A stretch of 49,666 bases of DNA from an uncultured Thermomicrobiales bacterium (GCA_902806405.1 CADCWL010000250.1:1-49666); one strand, 5' to 3'; shown: positions 33,217-42,604, counted from the first letter of the stretch. Notes: generated by a model not told the origin, from the letters alone. Numbers and translations are program-made.

Positions 33217-34239
33217 ATCGTCTCCACGCTCCGATCTTGATGGACGATGTCCGGCCGTTCGCGGCGACGCGGCGCCCGGTCGACGAGCGACCCGATCAAA
33301 CCGACGACGCCGTTCACGCGGTGGCGATAGGCCGACATTGAGTCTGGGGCCGTCCGCCTTGCCGTGCCACGCCATGCGATGGCTGGGCGGCCGCTCCCTT
33401 CAAAGACACCCCGGCTCGGCGAGCACCAGCGCGACGACCTTCAGTAGTAGACGACCTCAAGACCGCTCCGTGGGCAGCAGCGTCCGCGGCAGGTCGGGGA
33501 CGAACCGAGCCCCGGGCGCGGCGGTAACGAAGCGGAGTCAGGGACGACGAGCCGTAGAGCCGTGCCGTCCTCCGGTTCCGGACCGCTGCGGCCGGCGCGG
33601 ACGGCAGTGGCATGCGGGGTTGGCGCGGTGGACAGCATCGGAGCGGGCGGGGAGCGTCGGCGTTTCGTCCCCGGTCACGACCCAGCCCCCGGTGGTGCGG
33701 CGACCCACGACGAGGGGTGATCGGAGCCAGGACCGAGGGGACGTTCGGGCCGATGTCGGTCTACGCCGTCCGCGGATGTTCCCGGCGGATCTTCGCCACC
33801 TTCTGATCGCCGTCGACGGAGGCGGTCGCATGGGCAGTGCGATCGATCCGCTCCTCGACGGGGAACTCGTTCGGAGCGATTGGACTGGAGGGAGGAGGGC
33901 ACCGTCCCGATCCGGCGGCCGCGGACTCTCCTTCTCCGTTCGCCGTGACCCGTGACCTCAAGGTCGTCGACCACGCCGGATTCTCGTCCGGTCGGCGCCG
34001 CTGCCTCCCCGTCTCGCCAGCGGGTCACGCGCCGGCCCTCGGCGCCGCGTGGCCGCCTTTAGATGGTCGGCATAATCGGTGGGACCAGGTTCCGGACGTC
34101 GGCGTGTGGCCCGGGCCCGCCGATGCGAGTAGCCTTAGCACCGACCACGAGGGTCGATTCCGCGGCGCCGCGCGTCCTCGACACGTTGATCGTATCGTAG
34201 GATCGGCAGCCAGCGGTTGCCTCGGTCGGGGTGGATTCG
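33217..34239. other. about 1 kb without a supported gene
   Basis: Both strands carry only short arginine/proline-rich frames with no motif, no membrane pattern and poor starts. It is the longest gene-free stretch here. No transposase remnant, tRNA or large repeat could be recognised by eye. Confidence 0.55.
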
Positions 34240-34785
34240 ATGCCCTACGCGCTCGTTCCGGCATTGTTCATCCTGCTCATGATCGGCCGCATCTACCGAC
34301 CCCGGGCGGCGAAGGCGCCGGGCGAACCCGTGCGGCGCCACCCGCTGCCGCTCCTGTCACGCCTCCGGCTCCACGCCTGGCCGGCGTCGGGGGCCATTCT
34401 CGGCGTTGCTGTGGGCGCGGCGCTCGGATGGGTGCCATCGTGGGTCGTTGCCGTCTTCCTAGCGGCCACCGCCGCCGTGGTCCTGGTTCCGGTCGCGTAC
34501 CTCTTGACCACCGAGGGGATCGTCTGCGGCTGGACGTCACCCCGGCGCTGGACCGAGTTCGCGGGGGTCGCCCGTCGCGCCGGCGGCGCCCGTCTCCAGG
34601 GGATCGGCGGACGCGGCGGCCTCAGCGTCTGGCTCGCCGGCTCCCACGACATCGACGAGACGGTCCTGCTCCTGCGCCGCCTCGTCCGCGGCTCGTACCA
34701 GGGACACGCCGCCGGCGCCGCCTCGGCGGCCACGCCAGACAATCCAGCGCGTCCGGTGGGGATCGCTTCGGCCTCCGTGCGCTAG
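34240..34785 (+). CDS. small membrane protein with a soluble PH-like C-terminal domain
   Basis: About 181 residues. I favour ATG 34240 ('MPYALVPALFILLMIGRIYR') with GGGGTGG six bases upstream; GTG 34231 is also possible. There is one helix at the N-terminus, a short basic loop, and two more helices in 'GAILGVAVGAALGWVPSWVV' and the following 'VFLAATAAVVLVPVAYLL'. The C-terminal 80 residues ('TTEGIVCGWTSPRRWTEFAG' onward) look like a bacterial PH-like domain: a 'W-F-V-R' start and a final amphipathic helix. That domain assignment is a guess. The function is unknown. Confidence 0.62.
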   Translation: MPYALVPALFILLMIGRIYRPRAAKAPGEPVRRHPLPLLSRLRLHAWPASGAILGVAVGAALGWVPSWVVAVFLAATAAVVLVPVAYLLTTEGIVCGWTSPRRWTEFAGVARRAGGARLQGIGGRGGLSVWLAGSHDIDETVLLLRRLVRGSYQGHAAGAASAATPDNPARPVGIASASVR

Positions 34786-34797
34786 GGCGATCCTATC

Positions 34798-34816
34798 GGC
34801 TCCGCGTGGCGGAGCC
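34798..34816. terminator. bidirectional terminator between convergent genes
   Basis: GGCTCCGC, a GTG loop, then GCGGAGCC: a perfect 8-base-pair stem between the convergent membrane-protein and E1 genes. A near-identical hairpin ends the his operon at 39423-39440. Confidence 0.65.
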
Positions 34817-34826
34817 GCCGCGCGCT

Positions 34827-37259
34827 TCAGCGCTCCGCGAGCTCCAGGGCCAGCATCGCCGCGTTGACGATGTGCGCCGCGTCGATGCCGACGTGGTCGT
34901 AGAGGGCCTCCCGTGAACCGGATTGACCGAACTGGTCTACGCCGAGCGGGACGACCGGGACGCCGTAGACGCTCCCGAGGAACGCCAGCGAGTGCGAGGC
35001 GCCGTCCTGCACTGTCACGATCGGGGCGTGCCGTTCGTCGACCGGGATGAGCGTTGCCAGGTGACCGAGGTCGGCGGCGCGGGAAGCGTTCGCTAGCTGG
35101 CCGCGGCGCGCCGTCCGCAGCGCGCTATAGAGCCGATTTGCGCTCGTCACGTTGACCACGGTGGCGGCGACCCCCTCGGCGTGGAGCTGTTCGGCGGCGG
35201 CGACCGCCTCCGGCACCATGATCCCGCCGACGGCGATCTGGACCGCGTCCGCGACCGGCAGGGCCGGCGCGGCGACGGTCCGGTCGACGATCCGGTAGCC
35301 GCCGAGCAGCACCTGCCGCCGCAGCTCCGCCTCCCCAAGGCGGGTCAGGGGCTCCGCCAGCAGCCCCTGGTCGACCGGCTTCGTCGAGAGGCGGAGGTAG
35401 GTCGAGAGGCCGTGCTCCCGGTCGCAGCAATGGCGCAGCGCCTCCAGCAGCGTCCACTCCACCTCGCGCCCGAAGCACGGCTCGTAGAAGAGCAGCCCGG
35501 GCAGCTCGATCCCGAGCGACGGCGTGACGGTGCTCTGGTGGGCGCCTCCCTCGGGGCTGAGCGAGACGCCGGCCGGCGTCCCCGCAAAGACCATCTTGGC
35601 CCCGCCGTAGAGGCCGTAGATGAGCGCGTCCAGGCCGCGGCAGACGAAGGGGTCGTAGACGGTGCCGATCGGGATCAGGTGCTGGCCGGTCAGCTCGTAG
35701 GAGAGCCCGAACTGGCCGAGCGCCATGAAGAGGTTCATCTCGGAGATGCCAAGCTCGATGTGGCGCCCTTCGGGACCGGGCCGCCAGCGGAGCATCCGGG
35801 GTCCGCTCCCCTCAAAGTCTTCCGCCGCCTCCGGGGCAAAAACACCGACCTTGTTGATCCAGCCGGCGAGGTGCGTCGATGTCGCCACGTCGGGGGACAG
35901 CGTCACCACCCGCTCGCCGAGCGCCGGCACGTCGGCCAGGCGCATCAGGATGCGGCCCAGCGCCTCCTGGCTCGAGGTCACGGCGGGGTGCGCCGCGGCG
36001 AGACCGTCCGGGATCGCCCTCGGTGTCAGTGGCGCCGCTGATGCTCTGGGGGGCGCGTCGAGCCGTTGCGCCGACATCGCGCACCACCGGCCCTCGGCCG
36101 ATGACGGCGGGAAGGGGGCCCAGGGATCGTCGGCGGGAACCGCGGACGTCTGGCGCAGATCCTCCATCTGCGCCCCGGTCAGCAGCTGGGAGTGGTTGAG
36201 CGGGTCCCCGGCGAAGGGGAGGCCGTACCCCTTCACGGTGTAGGCGAAGATGACGACCGGCGCGCCGGTCACCGCGTCCGCCTCGTCCAGCACCTCCAGC
36301 AGGCGAGGCAGGTCGTGGCCACCGAGGTTCGCGACGAGGCGGGTCAGTTCCTCGTCCGGCGTGCCGGCCACGGCCGCCCGGATCGCCTCCGCCTCGGCCG
36401 GGTCGGGGACGTCGCCAAGTCGGCGGCGCAGCGCCGCCGGGTCGGGGAGCCGGATCAGCGCCTGGTACTCCTCGTTGCTCATCGCGTCGATCCGTCGCCG
36501 CAGTGCCTCTCCGCCCGGCGCCGCCATCGCCGCTTCCAGCCGCGAGCCGTACTTCGCCTCCAGGACGTGCCAGCCGGCGCCCGCGAAGAGAGCCTTGAGC
36601 CGGTCCGCCCGCACCCCCGGGATCACCCGATCGAGGCTCTGCCGGTTCAGGTCGACGATCCAGACCACGTTGCCGATGCCGGAGATTGCCTCCTCGGCGA
36701 CCGTCTCCCAGACGTTCCCCTCGTCGAGCTCGGCGTCCCCGAGCAGCGCCAGGAAGCGGTCCGAGGTGATGTCCCCGAAATGCGCCGCGGCGTAGCGAGC
36801 CGCGGCGGCGGCGAAGACCGGCGCCACCGCCCCCAACCCCACGGACCCGGTCGAGAAGTCCACCGGGTCGGGGTCTTTGGTTCGGCTCGGGTAGGCCTGG
36901 AGCCCGCCAAACTCGCGCAGGGTCGGCAGATAGCGGCGGTCGAGCCGGCCGAGGAGGTACTGGGCGGCGTGGAAGACGGGGGAGGCGTGTGGCTTGATCG
37001 AGACCCGGTCCCCGGCGCGTAGGTACCGGAAGTAGAGCGCGGTCAGGATCGTCACGACGGAGGCCGACGACGCCTGGTGGCCGCCCACCTTCGACTTCTC
37101 CGGATTGGGCCGGACGTTGTTGGCATGATGCACGATCAGCGTCGACAACCAGAGGAGGCGACGCTCGATCGCCTCCAAAGTCGCCAGGTCGTCCGGCGGG
37201 AGGCCACCGTTGGCCGGCGGTGCCGTCCGATCGACCGGGGGGTGGACGGCGAGGGCCAT
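34827..37259 (-). CDS. thiamine-diphosphate enzyme, AceE-like pyruvate dehydrogenase E1/transketolase family
   Basis: A homodimeric-type 2-oxo-acid dehydrogenase E1-like enzyme of 810 residues from ATG 37259 (AAGGAGCCGGACC upstream). The ORF track adds 96 shadow residues. The thiamine-binding motif is 'LLGDAELDEGNVWETVAEEA' with 'NVVWIVDLNRQSLD'. The substrate-side 'SKVGGHQASSASVVTILTAL', 'PHASPVFHAAQYLLG' and 'SPEGGAHQSTVTPSLGIELP' match AceE more than true transketolase. It is shorter than E. coli AceE (about 890). No E2, E3 or lipoyl genes are adjacent, so it may work with a distant complex or be a stand-alone homolog. Confidence 0.85.
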   Translation of the reverse strand: MALAVHPPVDRTAPPANGGLPPDDLATLEAIERRLLWLSTLIVHHANNVRPNPEKSKVGGHQASSASVVTILTALYFRYLRAGDRVSIKPHASPVFHAAQYLLGRLDRRYLPTLREFGGLQAYPSRTKDPDPVDFSTGSVGLGAVAPVFAAAAARYAAAHFGDITSDRFLALLGDAELDEGNVWETVAEEAISGIGNVVWIVDLNRQSLDRVIPGVRADRLKALFAGAGWHVLEAKYGSRLEAAMAAPGGEALRRRIDAMSNEEYQALIRLPDPAALRRRLGDVPDPAEAEAIRAAVAGTPDEELTRLVANLGGHDLPRLLEVLDEADAVTGAPVVIFAYTVKGYGLPFAGDPLNHSQLLTGAQMEDLRQTSAVPADDPWAPFPPSSAEGRWCAMSAQRLDAPPRASAAPLTPRAIPDGLAAAHPAVTSSQEALGRILMRLADVPALGERVVTLSPDVATSTHLAGWINKVGVFAPEAAEDFEGSGPRMLRWRPGPEGRHIELGISEMNLFMALGQFGLSYELTGQHLIPIGTVYDPFVCRGLDALIYGLYGGAKMVFAGTPAGVSLSPEGGAHQSTVTPSLGIELPGLLFYEPCFGREVEWTLLEALRHCCDREHGLSTYLRLSTKPVDQGLLAEPLTRLGEAELRRQVLLGGYRIVDRTVAAPALPVADAVQIAVGGIMVPEAVAAAEQLHAEGVAATVVNVTSANRLYSALRTARRGQLANASRAADLGHLATLIPVDERHAPIVTVQDGASHSLAFLGSVYGVPVVPLGVDQFGQSGSREALYDHVGIDAAHIVNAAMLALELAER

Positions 37260-37574
37260 GGTCCGGCTCCTTCGGTGTACTCGCGGGTGCGACGTGCAGG
37301 GCCTTAACAGGCGGCCGATATCAGCGCCCGAGCACAGCTGGGAGGTCGACTGGACCTCGGAAGGGAACCTGAACCGCTCCTGCGCGGCTCGGGTTGCGCC
37401 GAGAGGTCCGTCCGCGGCGACGCCAATCCTGCGTGGGCGGCCCGCTCGCTCCTCGGCCCGTAGCCCCTGGCCGGACGCCGTCCATGGTAGCGATGGTTCC
37501 ACCCGGAGTGTGCCCGAGCGCGCCGGTCCCGGCAAGGCCGGGACCAACGAGCCTGCGCAGAGCGGCTGTTCGCC
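37260..37574. other. 315-base gap upstream of the E1 gene
   Basis: No gene is seen. It contains the SGNH terminator (37525-37545). A GTTAAG near 37305 could be part of the E1 promoter but is weak. Confidence 0.4.
37525..37545 (-). terminator. terminator after the SGNH hydrolase gene
   Basis: GGTCCCGGC and GCCGGGACC form a perfect 9-base-pair stem with a three-base loop, about 30 bases after the stop. Confidence 0.6.
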
Positions 37575-38462
37575 TTAGCGTGGGTCGGCGGTTGGCGAAG
37601 GGGAGGCGCCGGAGTCGGAACGCGGAGACGCCGGCAACGGTCCACCGGGGGAGCCGGACGCCCCACCATCCTCGGCCGCTCCGTCGTACTCGAGCGCGGC
37701 CCAGACCGCGTCCGCGATGGCGCGGTGCCCCGCGTCGCTCGGATGGATGTCGTTCGGGTACAGGGTCATTTCCGCCTCGCGCCCGTGGAACGCGCTGGCG
37801 ACGTCGACCCACCGTGCCCCGGCGCGCTCCGCTTCCGCGGCGATCGTCCGATCGAGCTCGGCGAGCCACCACCCGTCGGAGCCCTCGACCGCGGAGGGGG
37901 ACCTGGAGGCGTCGTAGTAGCCGGTGACGACGATGTCGGCAGTCGGCCGACCCGCGCCGTCTTCCGTTGCGGCGCGGAGGCGGGCGAGCAAGTCGCCCAG
38001 ATTCCGGGCCACGCCGACGAGGGCCGCGGTCCGCTCCCCCGGGCTGGTCCCGGCGCGCAGAAGGTCATTGGCGCCGATCGTGACGCTGATCGGGCTGATC
38101 CGCAGGCCGTTCCGCCCCGCCGCGTCGAGGAACCGGAGCGCCCACGTCAGCTGGCTGCCTTCCAGGAGCGCCCCGCTCGTTTCGCCCGGTACGGCCAGAT
38201 TGAGCCGCTGAATCGGGGAGGGGGCGAGGCGGTCGAGGTAGCCGGCCAGGATCGCGGCGTAACCCCCTTCGTCCGGTCGGCGGGCGCCGATCCCGGCCGC
38301 GATCGAGTCGCCCAGCGCCAGGTACCCGTCCCCCGGGCCCACCGTCTCGGGCAGTGGCTCCACTGCCGTGCCCTGGGCGCGGACGGGCGCGACGGAGATC
38401 GACGCACAGGCCCCCAATACGACCACAAGCGCAAGCGTCAGAACGCTTCTGGCCAACATCAT
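37575..38462 (-). CDS. secreted SGNH/GDSL hydrolase
   Basis: An exported esterase or lipase-like enzyme of 295 residues from ATG 38462 (GGGGGAGCGGGACG upstream), overlapping the HIT stop as ATGA. The signal peptide (1-30) contains a possible lipobox (VVLGAC) and a signal-peptidase-I site (PVRAQG). Block I is 'YLALGDSIAAGIGA' with the nucleophile Ser, block II is Gly in 'AVPGETSGA', block III is 'TIGANDLLRAG' with the oxyanion Asn, and block V is 'YPNDIHPSDAGHRAIADAVW' with catalytic Asp and His. A Ser/Pro-rich tail follows. It could deacylate lipids or cell-wall sugars. Confidence 0.88.
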   Translation of the reverse strand: MMLARSVLTLALVVVLGACASISVAPVRAQGTAVEPLPETVGPGDGYLALGDSIAAGIGARRPDEGGYAAILAGYLDRLAPSPIQRLNLAVPGETSGALLEGSQLTWALRFLDAAGRNGLRISPISVTIGANDLLRAGTSPGERTAALVGVARNLGDLLARLRAATEDGAGRPTADIVVTGYYDASRSPSAVEGSDGWWLAELDRTIAAEAERAGARWVDVASAFHGREAEMTLYPNDIHPSDAGHRAIADAVWAALEYDGAAEDGGASGSPGGPLPASPRSDSGASPSPTADPR

Positions 38463-39373
38463 CGTCCCGCTCCCCCTATCGCTCCGTCGTCCACCAAATC
38501 CGCAACCATCGGCGCGTCCTCGCCGAGCACGTCCCCGGCCGGGAGGGCCAGCCATCGTGCCCCCGCGGCGAGCGCCGCCCCCTCTGGGACGGCGAAGGCA
38601 AGGCCACCGCCGGCCTTCGTCGTTTCCCTGGCCCCCGCCCAGCCGACGAGCTCGGCTTCTCCGACCACACGGTCCACCGCCCGCCGTGCCGCTTGCCAGA
38701 GTGCTTCCTCGGGGCCGGCCACCGCCCGCGGCAATCGCCACCCGTCCTCGCCCTCCTTGGCAAGCACACGATCGCGGCCCGCGTTGACGATGACGCAGAC
38801 GACCTCGTCGGAACCGCCGAGCTCGCGTTCCAGGTCGGCCCGTACCTTGGCGTAGGTGGCCGGGATCAGCTCCGGCATGACGGTCGTTCCGGCGAGGATC
38901 GGCATGAAATTGGCGTCCCCCTCCCAGCGAGGGACGACGTGCTCGTGGAGGTGGTCGGCGACGCCAGCGCCGGCGTCCGCGCCGACGTTGATGCCGATAT
39001 TGAACCCGTCGCAGCGGAGCACGCGTCGCAGTGCCCGCAGCGTCGGCGGCACCAGCGCGGCCATCTCCGCGAGAGCCTCCGGTGCCGCCTGCTCCGGGCC
39101 GGCCACGTGCTCGTTGGGGACGAGCATCAGGTGGCCCGTGTTGTACGGATAGAGGTTCATGATCGCGAAGGCGTGCCGGCCCCGGTGCAGGATCAGCGAG
39201 CGCACGTCATCCCGGTCGGCCAGCCGCCGGCAGAAGACGCACCCAGACTCCCCGCTCCCCCCCACGTATCGCATCCGCCACGGCGCCCAGAGCCGCTGCT
39301 GGTCGCCGGGTTGGGCAGGGACCGATGCGGGGTCGGACGGCGGGGCTGGGAGGCCGGCGTTGGGGCACTTCAT
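38459..39373 (-). CDS. HIT family protein with C-terminal Nudix-like domain
   Basis: The protein is 304 residues from ATG 39373. The ATG at 39397 lies upstream of the predicted -10 and is unlikely. Residues about 20-170 form a zinc-containing HIT domain of the Ap4A phosphorylase/AMP-lysine hydrolase kind: 'CVFCRR', 'AIMNLYPYNTGHLMLVPN' and the histidine triad in 'VADHLHEHVVPRW'. Residues about 185-290 read like a Nudix fold ('EVVCVIVNAGRDRVLAKEGE', 'RLPRAVAGPEEALWQAARRA'), but the Nudix-box glutamates (REUxEE) are absent, so the second domain is probably inactive. It likely degrades dinucleoside polyphosphates or nucleotide conjugates. Confidence 0.85.
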   Translation of the reverse strand: MKCPNAGLPAPPSDPASVPAQPGDQQRLWAPWRMRYVGGSGESGCVFCRRLADRDDVRSLILHRGRHAFAIMNLYPYNTGHLMLVPNEHVAGPEQAAPEALAEMAALVPPTLRALRRVLRCDGFNIGINVGADAGAGVADHLHEHVVPRWEGDANFMPILAGTTVMPELIPATYAKVRADLERELGGSDEVVCVIVNAGRDRVLAKEGEDGWRLPRAVAGPEEALWQAARRAVDRVVGEAELVGWAGARETTKAGGGLAFAVPEGAALAAGARWLALPAGDVLGEDAPMVADLVDDGAIGGAGR

Positions 39374-39380
39374 CGCGGAA

Positions 39381-39386
39381 ATGATA
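39381..39386 (-). promoter_or_regulatory. -10 box of a predicted leaderless HIT transcript
   Basis: TATCAT (extended as TGTTATCAT) ends seven bases before ATG 39373. No ribosome binding site is present, so transcription would begin at or beside the start codon. Confidence 0.5.
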
Positions 39387-39422
39387 ACACCGGGCAATCC
39401 GGCTCCCCGAGAAAGGGGACCG

Positions 39423-39440
39423 GCTCCGCGATGGCGGAGC
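39423..39440 (-). terminator. terminator at the end of the his operon
   Basis: GCTCCGC, a four-base loop and GCGGAGC form a hairpin that overlaps the hisI stop codon. A T-rich CCTTTCTC follows about 10 bases later. Confidence 0.5.
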
Positions 39441-40447
39441 TACCGGGATCGGGGTGGCCGCTCCGTCGGATCGGCGGCGGCGAAGTGGTCGGCGAGGTAC
39501 GCCTTCTGCCGGAGCGCGCCGAGATCGCGGTCGACCAGCTCGGCGGCCGTCACGCCCGCCGTCGCCGCTGCCTGGCCCGTCAGCGCCAGCGCGGCGTGGC
39601 ACCGCGCGGCTTGGTCCTCCGTCCCGTCCGTGACCCTCTCCCAGCGCCGGGCTTCGGCCAGCAGGAGCCGCGCCGCCATCGCCGCATCGAGCCCCGGAAC
39701 AGCGGTTGCCAGCGCCCGGTCCGGCCGCAGCGCCTCCCACGTGACGCCCGCCCGCAGCGCCACCAGGGTGACCCAGTAGAGCACCTGGGTCCCTTCGAGA
39801 ACGAGGTCCTCCCGCCGGTCGCCGTGGCGGTGGCTGCCGTCGAGGACGCCTGCCAGTTCCCGCAGCTCGTCGGCGACCCGTGGTGTTACCCGCTCCTGAC
39901 CCAAGCGGAGGCGGCGGGATGTGGCGGAGACGTCCGTGAGGTCGGTGTCGCGCAGGAAGGCGATCGCCGCGTAATGGAGACGGGTCGACAGCTCTAGGGC
40001 CTCGCTCGGCGCAGTCGAGGAGGCGAGTGCGTAGACCTCGTTCGGATCGAAAAGACGCTCCCGTACGACGGTCAGGCCGCCGTCGGGCTCGATCCTTCGG
40101 TAGAAGCAGGTCGGGTAGCCGTCGTGGCAGACCGCGCCGATCTGCCGCACGGTCAGCAGCAGGCTGTTCCGCTCGCAGTTGACCGCGATCGCCTCCACGA
40201 TTTGCTCGTGACCGGAGGTCTCGCCCTTGCGCCAGAGCCGGCCCCGGCTCCGGCTCCAGTAGTGGACACGGCCGGTGGCGCGGGTCGCCGTCAGCGCGGC
40301 CTCGTTCATGAACGCGACCATCAGCACCTCGCCGCTCGCCGCGTCCTGGGTCACGACCGGCACGAGGCCATCGTCGTCGAAGCGGACGGGGAGCGCGTCG
40401 CCGGGCACGCTGCCGAGCGCGGCACCGAACCCGTCGCCCCGGTTCAC
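39440..40447 (-). CDS. hisI: phosphoribosyl-AMP cyclohydrolase fused to a MazG/HisE-like helical region
   Basis: The third step of histidine synthesis, opening the adenine ring of PR-AMP. The start is GTG 40447, overlapping the hisF stop (GTGA), giving 335 residues. Residues about 20-115 are a complete HisI: '[17 protein letters not shown]' and the three zinc cysteines in 'AVNCERN', 'GAVCHDGY' and 'PTCFYRR'. The rest is helical. One part ('[15 protein letters not shown]' and '[20 protein letters not shown]') aligns with the HisE/MazG pyrophosphohydrolase core, but the metal-binding ExxD reads EGTQ, so activity is doubtful. Another 60 helical residues end the protein. If active, it would supply the missing second step (HisE). 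Confidence 0.9.
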   Translation of the reverse strand: MNRGDGFGAALGSVPGDALPVRFDDDGLVPVVTQDAASGEVLMVAFMNEAALTATRATGRVHYWSRSRGRLWRKGETSGHEQIVEAIAVNCERNSLLLTVRQIGAVCHDGYPTCFYRRIEPDGGLTVVRERLFDPNEVYALASSTAPSEALELSTRLHYAAIAFLRDTDLTDVSATSRRLRLGQERVTPRVADELRELAGVLDGSHRHGDRREDLVLEGTQVLYWVTLVALRAGVTWEALRPDRALATAVPGLDAAMAARLLLAEARRWERVTDGTEDQAARCHAALALTGQAAATAGVTAAELVDRDLGALRQKAYLADHFAAADPTERPPRSR

Positions 40448-41253
40448 AGCCGCACCGGGACGCCCCGCCGGGCGAGGTGCTCCTTCGCGTGGCGCACCCG
40501 GTACTCCCCGAAGTGGAAGATCGACGCCGCAAGCACCGCGTCGGCGCGTCCCGGGGCCAGCGCCTCCACCAGATGGTCGAGCGTCCCGGCACCGCCGGAG
40601 GCGATCACCGGCACATTGACCGCGCCCGCGACCGCGGCCAGCAGCGCCAGGTCGTAGCCGTCCCGCGTTCCGTCCTGGTCCATGCTCGTCAGCAGGAGCT
40701 CCCCCGCCCCCCGGGCCACCGCTTCCGTGGCCCAGGCGACGGCGTCCAGGCCGGCCGGGCGCCGCCCGCCGTGGGTGTAGACTCCCCAGCCGGAGCCGTG
40801 CGCCTCGCGGCGCGCGTCGATCGCGACCACTATGCACTGGCTGCCGAAAACGTGCGCCCCGGCGGCGATCAGCGCCGGGTCGGCGATCGCCGCCGTGTTC
40901 ACCGACACCTTGTCGGCCCCTGCCGAGAGCAGCTCGCGCATGTCGCCGACCGAGCGGACGCCGCCGCCGACGGTCAACGGGATGAAGACCTGGTCGGCGG
41001 TCCGCTCCACCACCGCGGTCATCGTCCGCCGGCTGTCGGACGAGGCGGTGATGTCGAGAAAGACGAGCTCGTCGGCCCCCTCCCGATCGTAGAACGCCGC
41101 CATCTCCACCGGGTCGCCCGCGTCCCGCAGGTCAACGAAGGAGATGCCCTTCACGACGCGGCCGTCCGTCACGTCGAGGCAGGGGATCACCCGCCGCGCG
41201 AGGCCGGAGGCGGGGGGAGCCGCGACCTCGGGCTGGGCCGCCACCACCGTCAT
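40444..41253 (-). CDS. hisF: imidazole glycerol phosphate synthase cyclase subunit
   Basis: The TIM-barrel lyase that joins PRFAR with ammonia from HisH to make imidazole glycerol phosphate and AICAR. It is 269 residues from ATG 41253, overlapping the hisA stop (ATGA). After a short extra N-terminus the family start '[18 protein letters not shown]' appears with catalytic Asp. The second catalytic Asp is in '[16 protein letters not shown]'. Phosphate-binding loops are 'LTVGGGVRS' and '[15 protein letters not shown]'. HisH is encoded two genes upstream. Confidence 0.96.
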   Translation of the reverse strand: MTVVAAQPEVAAPPASGLARRVIPCLDVTDGRVVKGISFVDLRDAGDPVEMAAFYDREGADELVFLDITASSDSRRTMTAVVERTADQVFIPLTVGGGVRSVGDMRELLSAGADKVSVNTAAIADPALIAAGAHVFGSQCIVVAIDARREAHGSGWGVYTHGGRRPAGLDAVAWATEAVARGAGELLLTSMDQDGTRDGYDLALLAAVAGAVNVPVIASGGAGTLDHLVEALAPGRADAVLAASIFHFGEYRVRHAKEHLARRGVPVRL

Positions 41254-41981
41254 CGCGCCAGCCCCGCTTCGCTGGCCGCGGCGATCGCGGCCGGCAAGTC
41301 GACGCGACCGTCGTAGAGGGCGCGGCCGATGATCACCCCGGCCGCGCCGGTCTCCGCCACCCGTGCCACGTCCTCAACCTCCCCGATCCCACCGGACGCG
41401 ATCACCTCCGCGTCGATCGCGGCGATCATGCCGCCGAGGGCACCCAGGTTCGGCCCCGCCAACGTCCCGTCCCGGCCGATGTCGGTGAAGACGAAACGCC
41501 GCACTCCCGCGGTTTGGAGACGGGCCGCCACGACGGTCGCCAGAGCGTCGGTCTGATCGAGCCAGCCGTCGGCCGCGAGGCGCCCGTCCCGCGCGTCCAG
41601 CCCGACCGCCACCCGCTCACCCCAGCGCTCCACCGCGTGCGAGACGAGCTCGGGCGATCGCAGGGCCGCCGTTCCCAGGATCACCCGATCGATCCCCGCC
41701 GTGACGGCCGCCGCAAGGTGTTCCTCCAGGCGCAGGCCGCCGCCGAGCTGGATCGGCACCCCGACGGCGGCGCGGATGCGACGGACCGCCTCCGTGTTGA
41801 CCGGCTCCCCCACCACCGCTCCGTCAAGGTCGACCACGTGCAGCCACTGCGCCCCCGCCGCTTCCCACCGCCGCGCCGCGTCGGCCGGTTCGGCGTCGAA
41901 GACCGTCTCCCGGGCAAAATCCCCTTCCACGAGCCGCACGCAGCGGCCCGCCCGGATGTCGATCGCCGGGTAGACGATCAC
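41250..41981 (-). CDS. hisA: ProFAR isomerase
   Basis: The TIM-barrel isomerase converting ProFAR to PRFAR. The start is GTG 41981 ('[20 protein letters not shown]'), which overlaps the hisH stop as GTGA, giving 243 residues. The ORF-track start at 42254 lies inside hisH and is a shadow. Catalytic Asp residues are in 'YPAIDIRAG' and '[14 protein letters not shown]'. Phosphate loops are '[13 protein letters not shown]' and '[13 protein letters not shown]'. The translational coupling on both sides is typical of this operon. Confidence 0.95.
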   Translation of the reverse strand: MIVYPAIDIRAGRCVRLVEGDFARETVFDAEPADAARRWEAAGAQWLHVVDLDGAVVGEPVNTEAVRRIRAAVGVPIQLGGGLRLEEHLAAAVTAGIDRVILGTAALRSPELVSHAVERWGERVAVGLDARDGRLAADGWLDQTDALATVVAARLQTAGVRRFVFTDIGRDGTLAGPNLGALGGMIAAIDAEVIASGGIGEVEDVARVAETGAAGVIIGRALYDGRVDLPAAIAAASEAGLAR

Positions 41982-42604
41982 GCCGGTATCGCCCGTCGCC
42001 GCGCGCCGGCCGACTCGGCGACAAAGGCGCGGACCAGGGCGAGGCCGTCGCCGGCGCTCTTCTCCGGGTGAAACTGGGTTCCCCAGACGTGCCCCCGGAC
42101 CACGACGCTGGGGAAGACCTCCCCATAGCTCACTTCGGCGGCGACATCGGCGGGGTCGTCCGGCACGACCACGTAGGAGTGGACGAAATAGTAGTCCCGT
42201 TCCTCGCCCGACGCGCCGAGCGGTCCGGGGCGTACCACCCGCGAACGGTTCCAACCCATGTGCGGCACCTTCACTCCACCCGTCAGCTCGCGGACCCGTC
42301 CGGGCAGCAGGCCGAGCCCGGCCGTGTCCCCCTCGGCCTGGTGGCCGAACAGGAGCTGCATCCCGAGACAGATCCCGAGGAACGGCGTTCCCTCCGCCAC
42401 CGCCCGCTCGACGACGGGCGTCAGACCCAGCTTTCGCAGCCGCGCCATCGCCGCCCCGGCCGCTCCCACGCCCGGCAGGACGACGGCGTCCGCGTCCGCC
42501 ACCCGACCGGCGTCGGCCGTCACGACCACATCGGCCCCGGCCGCCTCCAACGCGCGGCGGATCGAGCGGAGGTTACCCGCTCCGTAGTCGATGACGGCGA
42601 TCAC
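41978..42604 (-). CDS. hisH: imidazole glycerol phosphate synthase glutaminase subunit
   Basis: The class-I amidotransferase that feeds ammonia to HisF, 208 residues from GTG 42604, overlapping the hisB stop. The catalytic triad is Cys in 'FLGICLGMQLLFG', His in 'WGTQFHPEKSAGDG' and the nearby Glu. The N-terminus 'IAVIDYGAGNLRSIRRALEA' and 'KVPHMGWN' are characteristic of HisH. Confidence 0.96.
   Translation of the reverse strand: MIAVIDYGAGNLRSIRRALEAAGADVVVTADAGRVADADAVVLPGVGAAGAAMARLRKLGLTPVVERAVAEGTPFLGICLGMQLLFGHQAEGDTAGLGLLPGRVRELTGGVKVPHMGWNRSRVVRPGPLGASGEERDYYFVHSYVVVPDDPADVAAEVSYGEVFPSVVVRGHVWGTQFHPEKSAGDGLALVRAFVAESAGARRRAIPA

Noticed and set aside
34150-34165. tRNA T-loop-like GGGTCGATTCCGC
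   Set aside because: No acceptor, D or anticodon arms can be folded around it. No tRNA was found anywhere in the window.
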